From NCBI RefSeq assembly GCF_022179525.1, contig NZ_BPQX01000033.1:124001-188000 (forward strand): a stretch of DNA of 64,000 bases, given 5' to 3'. Shown here in pieces: positions 47,358-56,346 of the stretch. The DNA is from Methylobacterium persicinum. Its GTDB lineage: Bacteria > Pseudomonadota > Alphaproteobacteria > Rhizobiales > Beijerinckiaceae. Numbering within the stretch: position 1 is the stretch's first letter; each line of letters starts with the position of its first letter. The position numbers and the translations under genes are program-made. The notes under the pieces were generated by a model. That model had not been told where the DNA came from. It was given only the letters and a program-made list of their open reading frames with translations, and did no database searches.

Positions 47358-49118
47358 ATGACTGTTGTTGCAAAGAAGCTCGATATGTCGGCCGCCGATG
47401 TTGCCATTGCCGACTTCTACTCTCCGACGGAGTTGACCGACGGGTTCCACCTCGTGATCGACGCCCTCAAGCTGAACGGCATCGATACAATCTACGGTGT
47501 GCCCGGCATCCCGATCACCGACCTCGGACGGATGGCCCAAGCCGAGGGGATGCGGGTCCTGTCGTTCCGGCACGAGCAGAATGCCGGTAACGCCGCCGCC
47601 ATCGCAGGCTTCCTCACCAAGAAGCCCGGTATCTGCCTGACCGTGTCGGCGCCGGGCTTCCTCAACGGCCTGACCGCGCTGGCGAATGCGACGACGAACT
47701 GTTTCCCGATGATCCTGATCTCGGGCTCTTCGGAGCGTGAAATCGTCGATCTGCAACAGGGCGACTACGAGGAGATGGATCAGCTCGCCATCGCCAAGCC
47801 CTTGTGCAAGGCGGCGTTCCGTGTCCTCCACGCCTGCGATATCGGGATCGGCGTGGCGCGGGCCATCCGGGCCGCCGTGTCGGGTCGTCCCGGCGGTGTC
47901 TACCTCGATCTGCCGGCCAAGCTGTTCGCGCAGGTCATCGATGCCCAGCACGGCGCGAAGTCCCTCGTAAAGGTGATCGATGCCGCCCCCGCGCAGTTGC
48001 CCGCGCCCACGGCCATCGCCCGTGCCCTCGATGAGCTGAGAAACGCCAAGCGCCCCCTCATCATCCTCGGCAAGGGAGCGGCCTATGCCCAGGCCGACGA
48101 TGTCGTACGCGAATTCGTGGAGCGCAGCGGCATCCCCTATGTGCCGATGAGCATGGCCAAGGGGCTCCTGCCGGATACGCACCCCCTCTCGGCCGGCGCC
48201 GCTCGCTCCACGGCCCTCAAGGATTCCGACGTTGTTCTGCTCGTGGGTGCGCGCCTGAACTGGCTGCTCTCGCACGGTAAGGGCAAGGCGTGGGGCGAGC
48301 CGGGGTCCAAGCGCTTCATCCAGATCGACATCGAGCCGCGGGAGATGGACTCGAACGTCGAGATCGTCGCGCCGGTCGTGGGCGACATCGGCTCCTGCGT
48401 CTCTGCCCTGCTCGACGGCTTGGGCGACGGCTGGAAGGGCGCGCCGGCCGAGTGGGTCGAGACGATCCGGGCCAAGCGTGAGGCCAACATCGCCAAGATG
48501 GCCCCCAAGCTGATGAAGAACACCGCGCCGATGGACTTCCACTCCGCGCTCGGGGCCTTGCGCACGGTGATCAAGGAAAGGCCGGATGCGATCCTCGTCA
48601 ACGAGGGCGCCAACACCCTCGATCTCGCCCGCGGAATCATCGACATGTACCAGCCGCGCAAGCGCCTGGATGTTGGCACCTGGGGCATCATGGGTATCGG
48701 CATGGGATTCGCCATCGCCGCCGCCGTCGAGACGGGTAAGCCCGTCCTCGCGGTGGAAGGCGACAGCGCCTTCGGTTTCTCCGGCATGGAGGTCGAGACA
48801 ATCTGCCGGTACAAGCTGCCGATCTGCATCGTGATCTTCAACAACAACGGCATCTACCGCGGCACGGACACCGACCCGACCGGCCGCGATCCGGCCACGA
48901 CGGTCTTCGTCCCGGATTCGCGCTACGACCGCATGATGGAAGCCTTCGGTGGGGTGGGCGCGCAGGTTTTCACCCCGGACGAGCTGAAGCGCGCCGTCGA
49001 TGCGGCGATGGATTCCGGCAAGCCGACCCTGATCAACGCCGTCATCGACCCGGCCGCGGGGAGCGAGAGCGGCAACATCGGCAGCCTCAACCCCCAGAGC
49101 GTGATCAAGCGTAAGTGA
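47358..49118 (+). CDS. oxc: oxalyl-CoA decarboxylase
   Basis: 586 residues from ATG 47358 (GGGAGG 7 bases upstream). Thiamine-diphosphate enzyme converting oxalyl-CoA to formyl-CoA and CO2 in the cytosol. The cofactor-activating glutamate is E73 in [16 protein letters not shown]. The diphosphate-magnesium motif runs from [13 protein letters not shown] to FNNNGIYRG (about residues 468-500). The glycine-rich [13 protein letters not shown] and [20 protein letters not shown] blocks are specific to oxalyl-CoA decarboxylases rather than other ThDP enzymes. Product formyl-CoA is recycled by Frc. Confidence 0.97.
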   Translation: MTVVAKKLDMSAADVAIADFYSPTELTDGFHLVIDALKLNGIDTIYGVPGIPITDLGRMAQAEGMRVLSFRHEQNAGNAAAIAGFLTKKPGICLTVSAPGFLNGLTALANATTNCFPMILISGSSEREIVDLQQGDYEEMDQLAIAKPLCKAAFRVLHACDIGIGVARAIRAAVSGRPGGVYLDLPAKLFAQVIDAQHGAKSLVKVIDAAPAQLPAPTAIARALDELRNAKRPLIILGKGAAYAQADDVVREFVERSGIPYVPMSMAKGLLPDTHPLSAGAARSTALKDSDVVLLVGARLNWLLSHGKGKAWGEPGSKRFIQIDIEPREMDSNVEIVAPVVGDIGSCVSALLDGLGDGWKGAPAEWVETIRAKREANIAKMAPKLMKNTAPMDFHSALGALRTVIKERPDAILVNEGANTLDLARGIIDMYQPRKRLDVGTWGIMGIGMGFAIAAAVETGKPVLAVEGDSAFGFSGMEVETICRYKLPICIVIFNNNGIYRGTDTDPTGRDPATTVFVPDSRYDRMMEAFGGVGAQVFTPDELKRAVDAAMDSGKPTLINAVIDPAAGSESGNIGSLNPQSVIKRK

Positions 49119-49166
49119 CGGGAACATCTTCGTTCGCGAGAGGAAACCAACCGATCCTTCACTCGA

Positions 49167-49274
49167 CCTCATCCTGAGGCGCCCGCCTTGGCGGGCCTCG
49201 AAGGAGGGCTCCAGATGGCTCGGCGATCTCTGGATGTCACCTTCGAGGCTGCTTTGCAGCACCTCAGGATGAGG
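49167..49274. repeat. composite palindromic repeat, family B
   Basis: CCTCATCCTGAGGCGCCCGC at the left end is matched by GCACCTCAGGATGAGG at the right end, and an inner pair CCTCGAAGG / CCTTCGAGG gives nested hairpins. This layout is a common dispersed repeat of Rhizobiales. It starts 48 bp after oxc. Confidence 0.75.
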
Positions 49275-49327
49275 AAGAGGGCGGGATCAAGCGGTGGCCG
49301 GGCCGGACAACCGATCGGGGACCCACC

Positions 49328-50029
49328 ATGATCGACCCCAAGCTGGCCGGACGGCTCAACGTCCCACTCAGGCTGCCGACGGAGGATCCTCTCCCGCCGG
49401 GATGCCACGCCCTCGGTCTCTTCGCGGAGCGGGATCCGTGGCTCTATGTGCCCACCGCGCTGGCGCCGCACCGGCCCACCCCCCTCGTCGTGCTGTTCCA
49501 CGGCGGCGGGGGCAGCGCCGAGAAGATCCTGCCGATGCTGGCGGTCCATGCGGAGGCGCGGGGTTTCCTGCTGCTCGTTCCGCAGTCCCTTCACCCGACT
49601 TGGGATCTGGTCATCGCGGGCAACGGCCCCGACCGCGACCGGTTGGAGGGAACGCTGCAAGCGGTCTCCACGCATTTCCTGCTGGACCCCGGTCGGATTG
49701 CTTTCGCGGGGCATTCCGACGGGGGAAGCTATGCCCTCTCCCTGGGTCTGACCAACGGCGACTTCGTCAGCCACCTGATCGTGTCATCGGCCGGCTTCAT
49801 GTCGGTGCAGGTTCAGGTGGGCGTGCCCCGGGTGTTCCTCTCCCACGGCACGCGGGACGAGCAGATCCCCATCGAGCGCAGCGGCCGCACCCATGCGCGG
49901 CTCCTTCGGGAAGCCGGCTACGACGTCGCCTTCGTCGAGTACGACGGACCGCACGCCTACGATCCTGCTGTGGTCCGGCGCGCGGTCGACTTCTTTATGG
50001 ACGAGCGGGAGCCTCTCCGCGCGGCTTGA
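49328..50029 (+). CDS. alpha/beta hydrolase (carboxylesterase/PHB-depolymerase-like)
   Basis: 233 residues. Catalytic triad visible as Ser130 in FAGHSDGGSYAL, Asp177 in SHGTRDEQIP and His209 in YDGPHAYDP, with the oxyanion HGGGGSAEK near residue 58. It resembles small cytosolic esterases of the phospholipase/carboxylesterase group. Substrate unknown. Its last 35 bases overlap the convergent NTF2-like gene. Position between oxc and frc1 may be incidental, as no GGTAT site precedes it. Confidence 0.85.
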   Translation: MIDPKLAGRLNVPLRLPTEDPLPPGCHALGLFAERDPWLYVPTALAPHRPTPLVVLFHGGGGSAEKILPMLAVHAEARGFLLLVPQSLHPTWDLVIAGNGPDRDRLEGTLQAVSTHFLLDPGRIAFAGHSDGGSYALSLGLTNGDFVSHLIVSSAGFMSVQVQVGVPRVFLSHGTRDEQIPIERSGRTHARLLREAGYDVAFVEYDGPHAYDPAVVRRAVDFFMDEREPLRAA

Positions 50030-50402
50030 TCTTCAACTGGTCGATCGCCCAGAGCCAAGACCCGTCGGCCTGCCGCTTGGCCGCCTCGACAGATAGGACG
50101 CCACTTGCGAGCCGGGCGAAGGTTAGCGCAAGGTCGTCCTTGACCAGGGTTGGCAGCGTCTCCGCCTGCGGAAACTCGGATCGTCTGGCCAGAAGATCCG
50201 TATAGAACCGGCGGATCTCCTCGCGGCCCGTGGCGACCACATCCCCGGCCGCCAGCACCGCCCCTGGCTCGTAGAGCGCCACCAGCCCCTCGACGTCGCC
50301 AGCATTGGCGCGGGCGTTGAACAGGAGGGCGAGATCGCCCGGCTCCCGTGCACCTTCGCGCGCGGCCTCGTGATCCCGCATTCCGTCCTCCCGCTCGTTC
50401 AT
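49995..50402 (-). CDS. NTF2/SnoaL-like domain protein
   Basis: 135 residues from ATG 50402. The helix DLALLFNARANAGDVEGLVALYEPGAVLAAGDVVATGREEIRRFYTDLL followed by strands is the SnoaL-like cone fold. Members are isomerases, cyclases or ligand-binding proteins; no catalytic residues can be assigned. It overlaps the osmC-like stop by 4 bases (ATGA) and is therefore in an operon with it. Confidence 0.82.
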   Translation of the reverse strand: MNEREDGMRDHEAAREGAREPGDLALLFNARANAGDVEGLVALYEPGAVLAAGDVVATGREEIRRFYTDLLARRSEFPQAETLPTLVKDDLALTFARLASGVLSVEAAKRQADGSWLWAIDQLKIKPRGEAPARP

Positions 50403-50842
50403 CGCAGCTGCTCCCCGTTTCCATCCCGCACCACCACGGTGACGGGGATGCCCGCCTTCACGCTCTCGGACACGGTGCAGAACCGCTCGAACTGGGCGAG
50501 CACCTGCTCGATCCGCGGCATGGCCGCTGCGGCGGCGCCCAGGGTGATGTCGACCTCGATGCCGCCGATGCGCAGGCGCCGCTCGGTGTTTCGGACGATG
50601 GATGCCGACACCCGCGCCGTGACGCCCCGGCTGTCCTGCCCGAACTTGCCCAAGGCGAAGGCGAGGCTCGCACACAGACAGTTGCTCACGCCTGCGATCA
50701 GCAGTTGCTCCGGCGACGGGCCGGAGCCGGACCCGATAGGTCCGGGCTCATCCGTCTGCAGAGCCGGAAACGCGGCGCCGAAATCGACGACAAACTTGAA
50801 GCCCTCAATCTGCGTGATCGTGATGCTCGGTGCGAGCGTCAT
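50399..50842 (-). CDS. OsmC-family peroxiredoxin-like protein
   Basis: 147 residues from ATG 50842, with GGGGAGG upstream. OsmC fold with the two conserved cysteines: one in AGVSNCLCASLAFAL and one in ERFCTVSESVKAGIPV. OsmC proteins reduce organic hydroperoxides through this cysteine pair. Upstream in-frame starts at 50866 and 50935 exist; the latter would run through the GGTAT site at 50912. Divergent from the PAS-frc1 unit. Confidence 0.83.
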   Translation of the reverse strand: MTLAPSITITQIEGFKFVVDFGAAFPALQTDEPGPIGSGSGPSPEQLLIAGVSNCLCASLAFALGKFGQDSRGVTARVSASIVRNTERRLRIGGIEVDITLGAAAAAMPRIEQVLAQFERFCTVSESVKAGIPVTVVVRDGNGEQLR

Positions 50843-50911
50843 GCCGGCCACCTCCCCCCCTGTCATTAGCCCACGCCGGAACTCCCCCAGACATCGGCTT
50901 GACTGCCATTT

Positions 50912-50926
50912 CGTATCTGGTATACC
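50912..50926. promoter_or_regulatory. GntR-type operator 3 (osmC / PAS-frc1 divergent region)
   Basis: CGTAT-CTGGT-ATACC: one mismatch to GGTAT-N5-ATACC. TGGTATACCA within it is an additional short palindrome. It sits between divergent transcription units and could serve both. Confidence 0.6.
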
Positions 50927-51030
50927 AAATGCCAATCACCGAGTCACCCGTCGGGAGGGAGAGCCTCTCGTGCAGGAAGCAAGGGAGACAACGCCATGAC
51001 TGAGCCGCGCCTATCAGACCGGCCGAGCGC

Positions 51031-51486
51031 GTGAGCGCGATCATGGCGCCAGACCTCGATCTGTCCGGGATCGTCGATGTGGTCGGCGACGCCGTGGTGG
51101 TGGCCGATCCTGACGGGGCCATCGTCGTGTGGAACCCGGCCGCCGAGCGCATCTTCGGCTTCACGCGCCAGGACGCTTTGGGCCAACCCCTCGATCTGAT
51201 CACGCCCGATCGCCACCGTCGCCGGCATTGGGACGGCTACGCCAAGACCATGCAAACGGGGGTGACGAAGTACGGCACCCAGTTGCTGCGCGTGCCGGCC
51301 CTGCACAAGGACGGTCGCTCCCTCTCCATCGCCTTCACCGTCGGCCTCCTCAAGGACGAAGAGGGGACGGTCACCGGCATCGTCGCGGTCATTCGCGACG
51401 AAACTGAGCGCTGGCAGGACGAGAAGCGTCTTCGCCAGCGAATTTCGGACTTAGAAGCCGAAAGCAAAGATTGCATTCCGACTTAA
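51031..51486 (+). CDS. stand-alone PAS-domain protein upstream of frc1
   Basis: 151 residues from GTG 51031 (ATG 51043 possible). One PAS domain covers almost the whole protein: DLSGIVDVVGDAVVVADPDGAIVVWNPAAERIFGFTRQDALGQPLDLITP, then the PAC strands GRSLSIAFTVGLLKDEEGTVTGIVAVIRDETERW, ending in a short coiled coil. No kinase, cyclase or DNA-binding domain follows. It may sense a small ligand or redox state and signal through protein contact. 93 bp before frc1 on the same strand. Confidence 0.82.
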   Translation: MSAIMAPDLDLSGIVDVVGDAVVVADPDGAIVVWNPAAERIFGFTRQDALGQPLDLITPDRHRRRHWDGYAKTMQTGVTKYGTQLLRVPALHKDGRSLSIAFTVGLLKDEEGTVTGIVAVIRDETERWQDEKRLRQRISDLEAESKDCIPT

Positions 51487-51579
51487 AGAAAAACGCCTTT
51501 CGGATCTTAGTGAATTCAATCGCTATGCTTCGAATCGTCTTTCGGAGTGTCAATATTCCGCATAACGGGAGGAACGAAA

Positions 51580-52830
51580 ATGACCCAGCCGCTTGATGGT
51601 ATCAAGATCATCGATTTCACGCACGTCCAGGCGGGGCCGGCCTGCACGCAGCTTCTGGCATGGTTTGGGGCCGACGTGATCAAGGTCGAGCGCCCCGGCG
51701 CGGGCGATGTGACCCGTAACCAGCTCCGCCATGTCGAGGATGCGGACGCTCTTTACTTCACGATGTTGAACTCGAACAAGCGTTCACTAACGCTGGATAC
51801 CAAGACCAAGCAGGGCAAGGAAGTTCTTGAACGGCTCATCCGGGAGTCGGACGTGATGGTCGAGAACTTCGGCCCGGGCGCCCTCGACCGCATGGGTTTT
51901 TCCTGGGCGCGTATCCAGGAGCTCAACCCGGGGATGATCCTCGCTTCGGTGAAGGGATTCTCCGACGGCCACCACTACGAGGATCTGAAGGTCTATGAGA
52001 ACGTCGCGCAATGTGCCGGCGGTGCAGCTTCAACCACCGGATTCTGGGATGGCCCGCCCACCGTGTCGGCCGCCGCCCTCGGCGATTCCAACACGGGTAT
52101 GCACCTCGCCATCGGTATCCTGACGGCGCTTCACCAGAAGTCGAAGACCGGTAAGGGTCAGAAGGTCGCCGTTTCGATGCAGGACTCCGTGATCAATCTT
52201 TGCCGCGTGAAGCTTCGCGATCAGCAGCGCTTGGAAGCTGTCGGATACCTTGAGGAATACCCACAATATCCGCACGGCACGTTCACGGATGTGGTGCCGC
52301 GGGGCGGCAACGCGGGTGGCGGCGGCCAGCCGGGCTGGGTGTTGAAGTGCAAGGGTTGGGAGACCGATCCGAACGCGTACATCTACTTCACCATCCAGGG
52401 TCATGCCTGGGCCCCGATCTGCAAGGCGATCGGCCGGGAAGAGTGGATCGAGGATCCGGCTTACAACACGGCCCGTGCTCGCCAGGACAAGATCTTCGAT
52501 ATCTTCAATACGATCGAGCAATGGCTCGCTGACAAGACGAAGTTCGAGGCGGTCGACATCCTGCGCAAGTTCGATATCCCGTGCTCGCCGGTTCTCACGA
52601 TGAAGGAGATCGCAGAGGACAAGTCGCTCCGGGAGAGCGGGACGATCGTCGAGGTCGCGCATCCGAAGCTCGGGTCGTATCTGACGGTCGGAAGCCCAAT
52701 CAAGTTCTCCGATCTGAAGGTGGATATCAAAGCGTCGCCTCTCCTGGGCGAGCACACCAACGATATCCTGGCCCAGCTTGGCTATACTCAGCAGCAGATT
52801 GCCGAGCTGCACGACGCCAAGGCCGTCTGA
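51580..52830 (+). CDS. frc: formyl-CoA:oxalate CoA-transferase (copy 1)
   Basis: 416 residues from ATG 51580 (GGGAGG upstream). Class III CoA-transferase that moves CoA from formyl-CoA to oxalate. The catalytic aspartate is D169 in [11 protein letters not shown], the same number as in characterised Frc. [48 protein letters not shown] and the glycine loop [10 protein letters not shown] (about 245-254) are Frc-specific. It works with Oxc in a cycle that turns oxalate into formate and CO2. Confidence 0.95.
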   Translation: MTQPLDGIKIIDFTHVQAGPACTQLLAWFGADVIKVERPGAGDVTRNQLRHVEDADALYFTMLNSNKRSLTLDTKTKQGKEVLERLIRESDVMVENFGPGALDRMGFSWARIQELNPGMILASVKGFSDGHHYEDLKVYENVAQCAGGAASTTGFWDGPPTVSAAALGDSNTGMHLAIGILTALHQKSKTGKGQKVAVSMQDSVINLCRVKLRDQQRLEAVGYLEEYPQYPHGTFTDVVPRGGNAGGGGQPGWVLKCKGWETDPNAYIYFTIQGHAWAPICKAIGREEWIEDPAYNTARARQDKIFDIFNTIEQWLADKTKFEAVDILRKFDIPCSPVLTMKEIAEDKSLRESGTIVEVAHPKLGSYLTVGSPIKFSDLKVDIKASPLLGEHTNDILAQLGYTQQQIAELHDAKAV

Positions 52831-52839
52831 CCGGCCAGT

Positions 52840-52871
52840 GATGGGCGGGGGGCGCACGCGTCCCGCCCATC
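52840..52871 (+). terminator. hairpin after frc1
   Basis: GATGGGCGGG at 52840-52849 pairs perfectly with CCCGCCCATC at 52862-52871 around a 12-base loop, 10 bp after the frc stop. No T tract follows. Confidence 0.5.
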
Positions 52872-52986
52872 CGGGCCGCCAGAGTCATGTGAGTTGCGTG
52901 GGTGCGTGGTGAACAATCACACCCCCCTCCGCCACCCCACGGCGTAGGTCCCCTCCCCGGCCGAGGGCGAAGCGGAGAGATTTGAC

Positions 52987-54180
52987 ATGAAGCCGGGGAC
53001 GCTGATCGGCCGCTTCGTTCCGCGGATGGTGAAGGTCAGCCTCCTCGAACGGGCGCGATCGGCCTGCGGCGCCTTGATCGGTATCCTTTGTACAGGTCTG
53101 ATCGCCCGCAGTGCCGTGGGCTCGGGCGCCGATCTGCCCATCCTCATCGCTCCGATGGGCGCCTCTGCGGTCCTGCTTTTCGCCGTGCCGGCCAGTCCCC
53201 TGGCGCAGCCCTGGTCCATCCTCGGCGGCAACATCGTCGCTGCCCTCGTCGGAGTCACGGCCGCGGCCCAGATCGGGGATGTGATGATGGCCGGGGCGGT
53301 GGCCGTCTCGGTGTCCATCGCCCTGATGATGCTTCTGGGCTGCCTGCACCCGCCAAGCGGCGCGGTCGCCCTCACAGCTGTTCTGGGTGGGCCCGCCATT
53401 CGCAGCCTCGGGTACACATTCGTGGCGTGGCCTGTCGGTTTGAACTCACTGCTGCTCCTCGTCTGCGCATTGATCTTCAACAATGTGACCGGTCGCACCT
53501 ACCCTCACGCAGCCCCGGTGGAGAGCCGAAACGACGTCGGATCCGGCGCGGCCATGGGCGCCGGCCTCAACGCCGCGGACATCGATGCCGCCCTCGCCCA
53601 GTTCGACGAAGTGCTCGACATCGACCGCGGTGATCTGCACGCGATCCTCCGCAGGGCGCAGGTGCATGCGTCGCTCCGCCAATCCGGCCAGACGACGTGC
53701 GGGGCACTCGTCACCCGGACCACGCGCGCCATCGCCCCGGGCACACCGCTCCGCGATGCGCTGACGGTCCTGCGCCAGCATCGGTTGACCATGGTGCCGG
53801 TGACCGACGAAAGCGCGCGGGTCCTCGGTGTCGTCACACAGAACGATCTGATCGATAAGACCGTCGGGTGGGAACGGCGAGCCCCACGGCTCGGCTTCGG
53901 CCGCCGGATCGCCCTGATGTTTCAGCGGGGCCGCGCCCCGGACGGCACCGTCGCCGACGTGATGACGACGGGTTCGGTGACGCTGCAGCCCGCCATCGCC
54001 GCCGGCACAGCGGCGTGGCTGATGAAGCAGGGCGGCCTCCACCAAGCGCCCGTGGTCGGGACGGATGGACGGCTGATCGGTATCGTAGACCAGATGGATC
54101 TCATCGGCGCCATGCTTGCCGACATCGCGAGCGAACACGCTGTCCCCGATCGCCGGGTGGCGGGCCTCGTCAACGGTTAG
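52987..54180 (+). CDS. HPP-family membrane protein with two CBS domains
   Basis: 397 residues from ATG 52987. The N-terminal half has five hydrophobic helices with the HPP signature LLGCLHPPSGAVALTAVLGG. The C-terminal half has two CBS motifs (about residues 230-295, AIAPGTPLRDALTVLRQHRLTMVPVTDESARVLGVVTQNDLI, and 320-380, VTLQPAIAAGTAAWLMKQGGLHQAPVVGTDGRLIGIVDQMDLI), which bind adenine nucleotides. HPP proteins are probable transporters, one being linked to nitrite; specific substrate unknown. 156 bp after frc1 on the same strand. Confidence 0.87.
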   Translation: MKPGTLIGRFVPRMVKVSLLERARSACGALIGILCTGLIARSAVGSGADLPILIAPMGASAVLLFAVPASPLAQPWSILGGNIVAALVGVTAAAQIGDVMMAGAVAVSVSIALMMLLGCLHPPSGAVALTAVLGGPAIRSLGYTFVAWPVGLNSLLLLVCALIFNNVTGRTYPHAAPVESRNDVGSGAAMGAGLNAADIDAALAQFDEVLDIDRGDLHAILRRAQVHASLRQSGQTTCGALVTRTTRAIAPGTPLRDALTVLRQHRLTMVPVTDESARVLGVVTQNDLIDKTVGWERRAPRLGFGRRIALMFQRGRAPDGTVADVMTTGSVTLQPAIAAGTAAWLMKQGGLHQAPVVGTDGRLIGIVDQMDLIGAMLADIASEHAVPDRRVAGLVNG

Positions 54181-54246
54181 GCGCGTGCCCGACCGATTGC
54201 TTCTTCAGCACGCGTGCATGCCAAGACGGTTCCGTCTGCTTACCCG

Positions 54247-54275
54247 CCACTGCGAGCGCAGCGACGCGATCCAGG
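54247..54275. repeat. partial copy of palindromic repeat family A
   Basis: CACTGCGAGCGCAGCGACGC resembles one arm of the elements at 5986 and 17865 with a few mismatches. The second arm is absent, so this is a half or decayed copy. Confidence 0.45.
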
Positions 54276-54373
54276 GATCCGCATCGTTCTCCGGCGTGTC
54301 GCTGTCCCGAAGGCCTCGCTGACCGCGCTCCGGAATAGCCCTGCCGCATCTCGCCGGAAATGTTCGCCGCGGG

Positions 54374-55057
54374 TCAGTCCAGATGGTTGCCGTAGGTCTC
54401 GACGTGGGCGGCGAGGCCCAAACCATGCTCCCGCACGAGGCGCTCGGCCAGATCGGCATTCCGCGCCTCGAGCGCTTCGATGATCGCGACATGCTCCGCG
54501 ATTGATTTCGAAGCGCGATCACCCTGCCTGAGGGCGGTATTCCGGATACCCCGGACATGCATGAGCAGATTGCTGCACAGCGCCTGGATCGCCTCGCACT
54601 GACCGAGGGACAGGATCTTCTGGTGGAAGCGGATGTTCGCTTCCGAATATTCGTCCAGATGCTCGTGAGGTTTGCCTTCGAAGAACTCGGGGAACATCCG
54701 CCGGATACAAGCCAGATCGTCGTCGCTGGCTTGGGTGCAGGCGAGGCGAGCCGCCATGCTTTCCAGGGCCGTCCAGGCCTGAATCATCCCCACAATCTCC
54801 TTGCGGGTCTTCTTCACCACGAAGATGCCGCGCCGCGGCTCGTTGCGCACGAAGCCTTCTTGTTCAAGCACGGTCAGCGCTTCACGGATCGGTGTGCGGC
54901 TGACGCCGAGCGATTGCGACAGGCTGCGCTCGTCCAGGCGAATATCCCCCGCCTGCCCGTAGATATCCATCTCGGTGATAGCGGATTTCAGCGCTTCATA
55001 GGCGAGCGTGCGGAGACTCGTCGCGGGGACGATCGGGTTGATCACTAAATTCTTCAT
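54374..55057 (-). CDS. GntR-family regulator with FCD domain, probable oxalate regulator
   Basis: 227 residues. N-terminal winged helix (RTLAYEALKSAITEMDIYGQAGDIRLDERSLSQSLGVSRTPIREALTVLEQEGFV) and an all-helical FCD ligand domain. FCD metal or ligand positions include H in NIRFHQKIL, EHVAIIEALE and AAHVETYG. FadR/FCD-type regulators bind short palindromes of the form TGGTNNNACCA. It is the only such regulator in the oxalate region and the GGTAT-N5-ATACC sites around it fit this type, so it is the best candidate to control them. Activator or repressor is not shown. Confidence 0.9.
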   Translation of the reverse strand: MKNLVINPIVPATSLRTLAYEALKSAITEMDIYGQAGDIRLDERSLSQSLGVSRTPIREALTVLEQEGFVRNEPRRGIFVVKKTRKEIVGMIQAWTALESMAARLACTQASDDDLACIRRMFPEFFEGKPHEHLDEYSEANIRFHQKILSLGQCEAIQALCSNLLMHVRGIRNTALRQGDRASKSIAEHVAIIEALEARNADLAERLVREHGLGLAAHVETYGNHLD

Positions 55058-55229
55058 GGTGGTCTACAACACTTCTGCGCTGGCACAGGAGCGACGCTGG
55101 CACGAAAGCGCCGCCGCGCAACGAGCGGAAGATGCTCGCTCGTGTCGCGAAACACAAGGCGAGCGGCGACCGGTATGCCCTTGCGAACAGTCGAGAACCG
55201 CAAGACTGCGCAGTCTCCTGTTGACAGCA

Positions 55230-55244
55230 GGTATTATGTATACC
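55230..55244. promoter_or_regulatory. GntR-type operator 4 (gntR / 55298 divergent region)
   Basis: GGTAT-TATGT-ATACC, perfect half-sites, 173 bp before gntR on one side and 53 bp before the small ORF at 55298 on the other. This suggests autoregulation and control of the small operon. Confidence 0.75.
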
Positions 55245-55297
55245 AATCTTGGTGTCAGGTACCGCGCCGAGAAGTGCGGACCCGAAGGAGGAGCGTT

Positions 55298-55420
55298 ATG
55301 GCCCAAGCAATCGGCCGAACGCACGACGCCATGGCAGCCGCCCGGGTCGCCGCGCACGGATCCATCATCGATGCCCGACGTCGTCACGCCGGTGCCCATC
55401 TCAGGGCACGATTGGCATGA
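55298..55420 (+). CDS. 40-residue small protein, unknown function
   Basis: A short frame from ATG 55298 with a near-ideal ribosome site (AAGGAGG, 7-8 bases upstream). It encodes an Ala/Arg/His-rich peptide (AQAIGRTHDAMAAARVAAHG ... HLRARLA). Its stop overlaps the start of the next gene as ATGA, indicating translational coupling. It follows operator 4 by 53 bp. No family recognised; it may be a real microprotein or a leader peptide for the downstream gene. Confidence 0.55.
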   Translation: MAQAIGRTHDAMAAARVAAHGSIIDARRRHAGAHLRARLA

Positions 55421-55746
55421 CCGACCGTCCGCATGAGACCGCAACCGAGCCGGCGAGCGCCTCGATGAAATACTTGACCATTCTCGAATGTCCGGTCGTC
55501 TACGCGGCCGAGAACGACCATGCCCTCGCCAGCAAGGACATGCTCCCGCGTTTCGGGGTGACATCCGGGTTCGAGAGCCAACACGTGCGGGTTCTGGACG
55601 CCCGGATCACGTCCGTCTGTATCTGGACGAGTGAGTTCTGCGCCAAGAAGTTCTTCGGCAAGGATTGGTCCGATAAGGCCGCCGACATTTGGGGCGATGA
55701 ATATCAGATGCGCTTCGAAACGATCGACGCCGCATCCGCCGCCTGA
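55417..55746 (+). CDS. small soluble protein of the oxalate regulon, possible dimeric alpha/beta barrel
   Basis: 109 residues from ATG 55417, coupled to the preceding small ORF. The body (MKYLTILECPVVYAAENDHALASKDMLPRFG ... VCIWTSEFCAKKFFGKDWSDKAADIWGDEYQMRFETIDA) has a strand-helix-strand pattern, and the WTSEFCAKKFFGKDW segment resembles the WxSExxAxxFY region of antibiotic-monooxygenase/YdhR-like proteins. This resemblance is weak. The operator upstream puts it with the oxalate genes. Confidence 0.65.
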   Translation: MTDRPHETATEPASASMKYLTILECPVVYAAENDHALASKDMLPRFGVTSGFESQHVRVLDARITSVCIWTSEFCAKKFFGKDWSDKAADIWGDEYQMRFETIDAASAA

Positions 55747-56131
55747 TCGAGCGTCTAACGAGGCCTGTATTCAAGGGTCAGTTTCCGGCCTCTTCTCTTT
55801 TCCGTCACCGACTCCGTGGCTCGCTCGCAGACTGCTGCAGAGTTGCTGCGGAGGAGAAGCTCTCGTCAGTCGATGATACGCTTAGCTTTCATGTGGGCAA
55901 AGCGAAGCAAAGCTTGGCAAGCGCCTCAGCGGGCAATGGTCTAAGGAATGGCGCCCCGGTGTCAGTCCGCGGCGACCGGCACTCAGCCTGAACCTCCCCG
56001 ACCGGCCCACAGCTAAGCCTTGTGTGCTATGCACAAAACGCATGCGCAAACTTGGTATTTTGCACTTGGTATACAAGGCACCTGGGCCTATATCGCGACT
56101 ACCGCACCGCAGCATGCGCCCGGAGGTCACG
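55747..56131. other. intergenic region with GGTAT half-sites
   Basis: About 385 bp without a supported gene until the small ORF at 56132. Near its end lie two direct GGTAT half-sites 14 bp apart (56054 and 56068). Confidence 0.5.
56054..56082. promoter_or_regulatory. degenerate GntR-type site 5
   Basis: GGTAT at 56054-56058 and again at 56068-56072; the second reads GGTAT-ACAAG-GCACC, three of five matches in the right half. The palindrome CTTGGTATACAAG overlaps it. Weaker than the other sites. Confidence 0.4.
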
Positions 56132-56278
56132 ATGCTTCTCACCACTCTCACCGCTTTCGTTTTCTTCGCCGCTGTCCAGTGCCTGCTCGTGGTTCATGTC
56201 GCGGACAAGCTCTCGCCCAGCGCCGCCGATGATCGCAGCACCCAGCGCCCGGCCGACTCTCAGGCCCGCTACGCCTGA
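56132..56278 (+). CDS. 48-residue single-helix membrane protein
   Basis: From ATG 56132 with GGAGG 6 bases upstream. One N-terminal transmembrane helix (LLTTLTAFVFFAAVQCLLVVHVA) and a polar tail DKLSPSAADDRSTQRPADSQARYA. It could be a small subunit or regulator of a membrane protein such as the oxalate carrier; that is only a guess from location between two half-sites and frc2. Confidence 0.55.
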   Translation: MLLTTLTAFVFFAAVQCLLVVHVADKLSPSAADDRSTQRPADSQARYA

Positions 56279-56346
56279 CCCGCTTGGCGAGCCGGTCTAT
56301 CCGCCTCGCCGGGAGCTGGAATGGTAATATGCGCCGAGCAGCGCCG

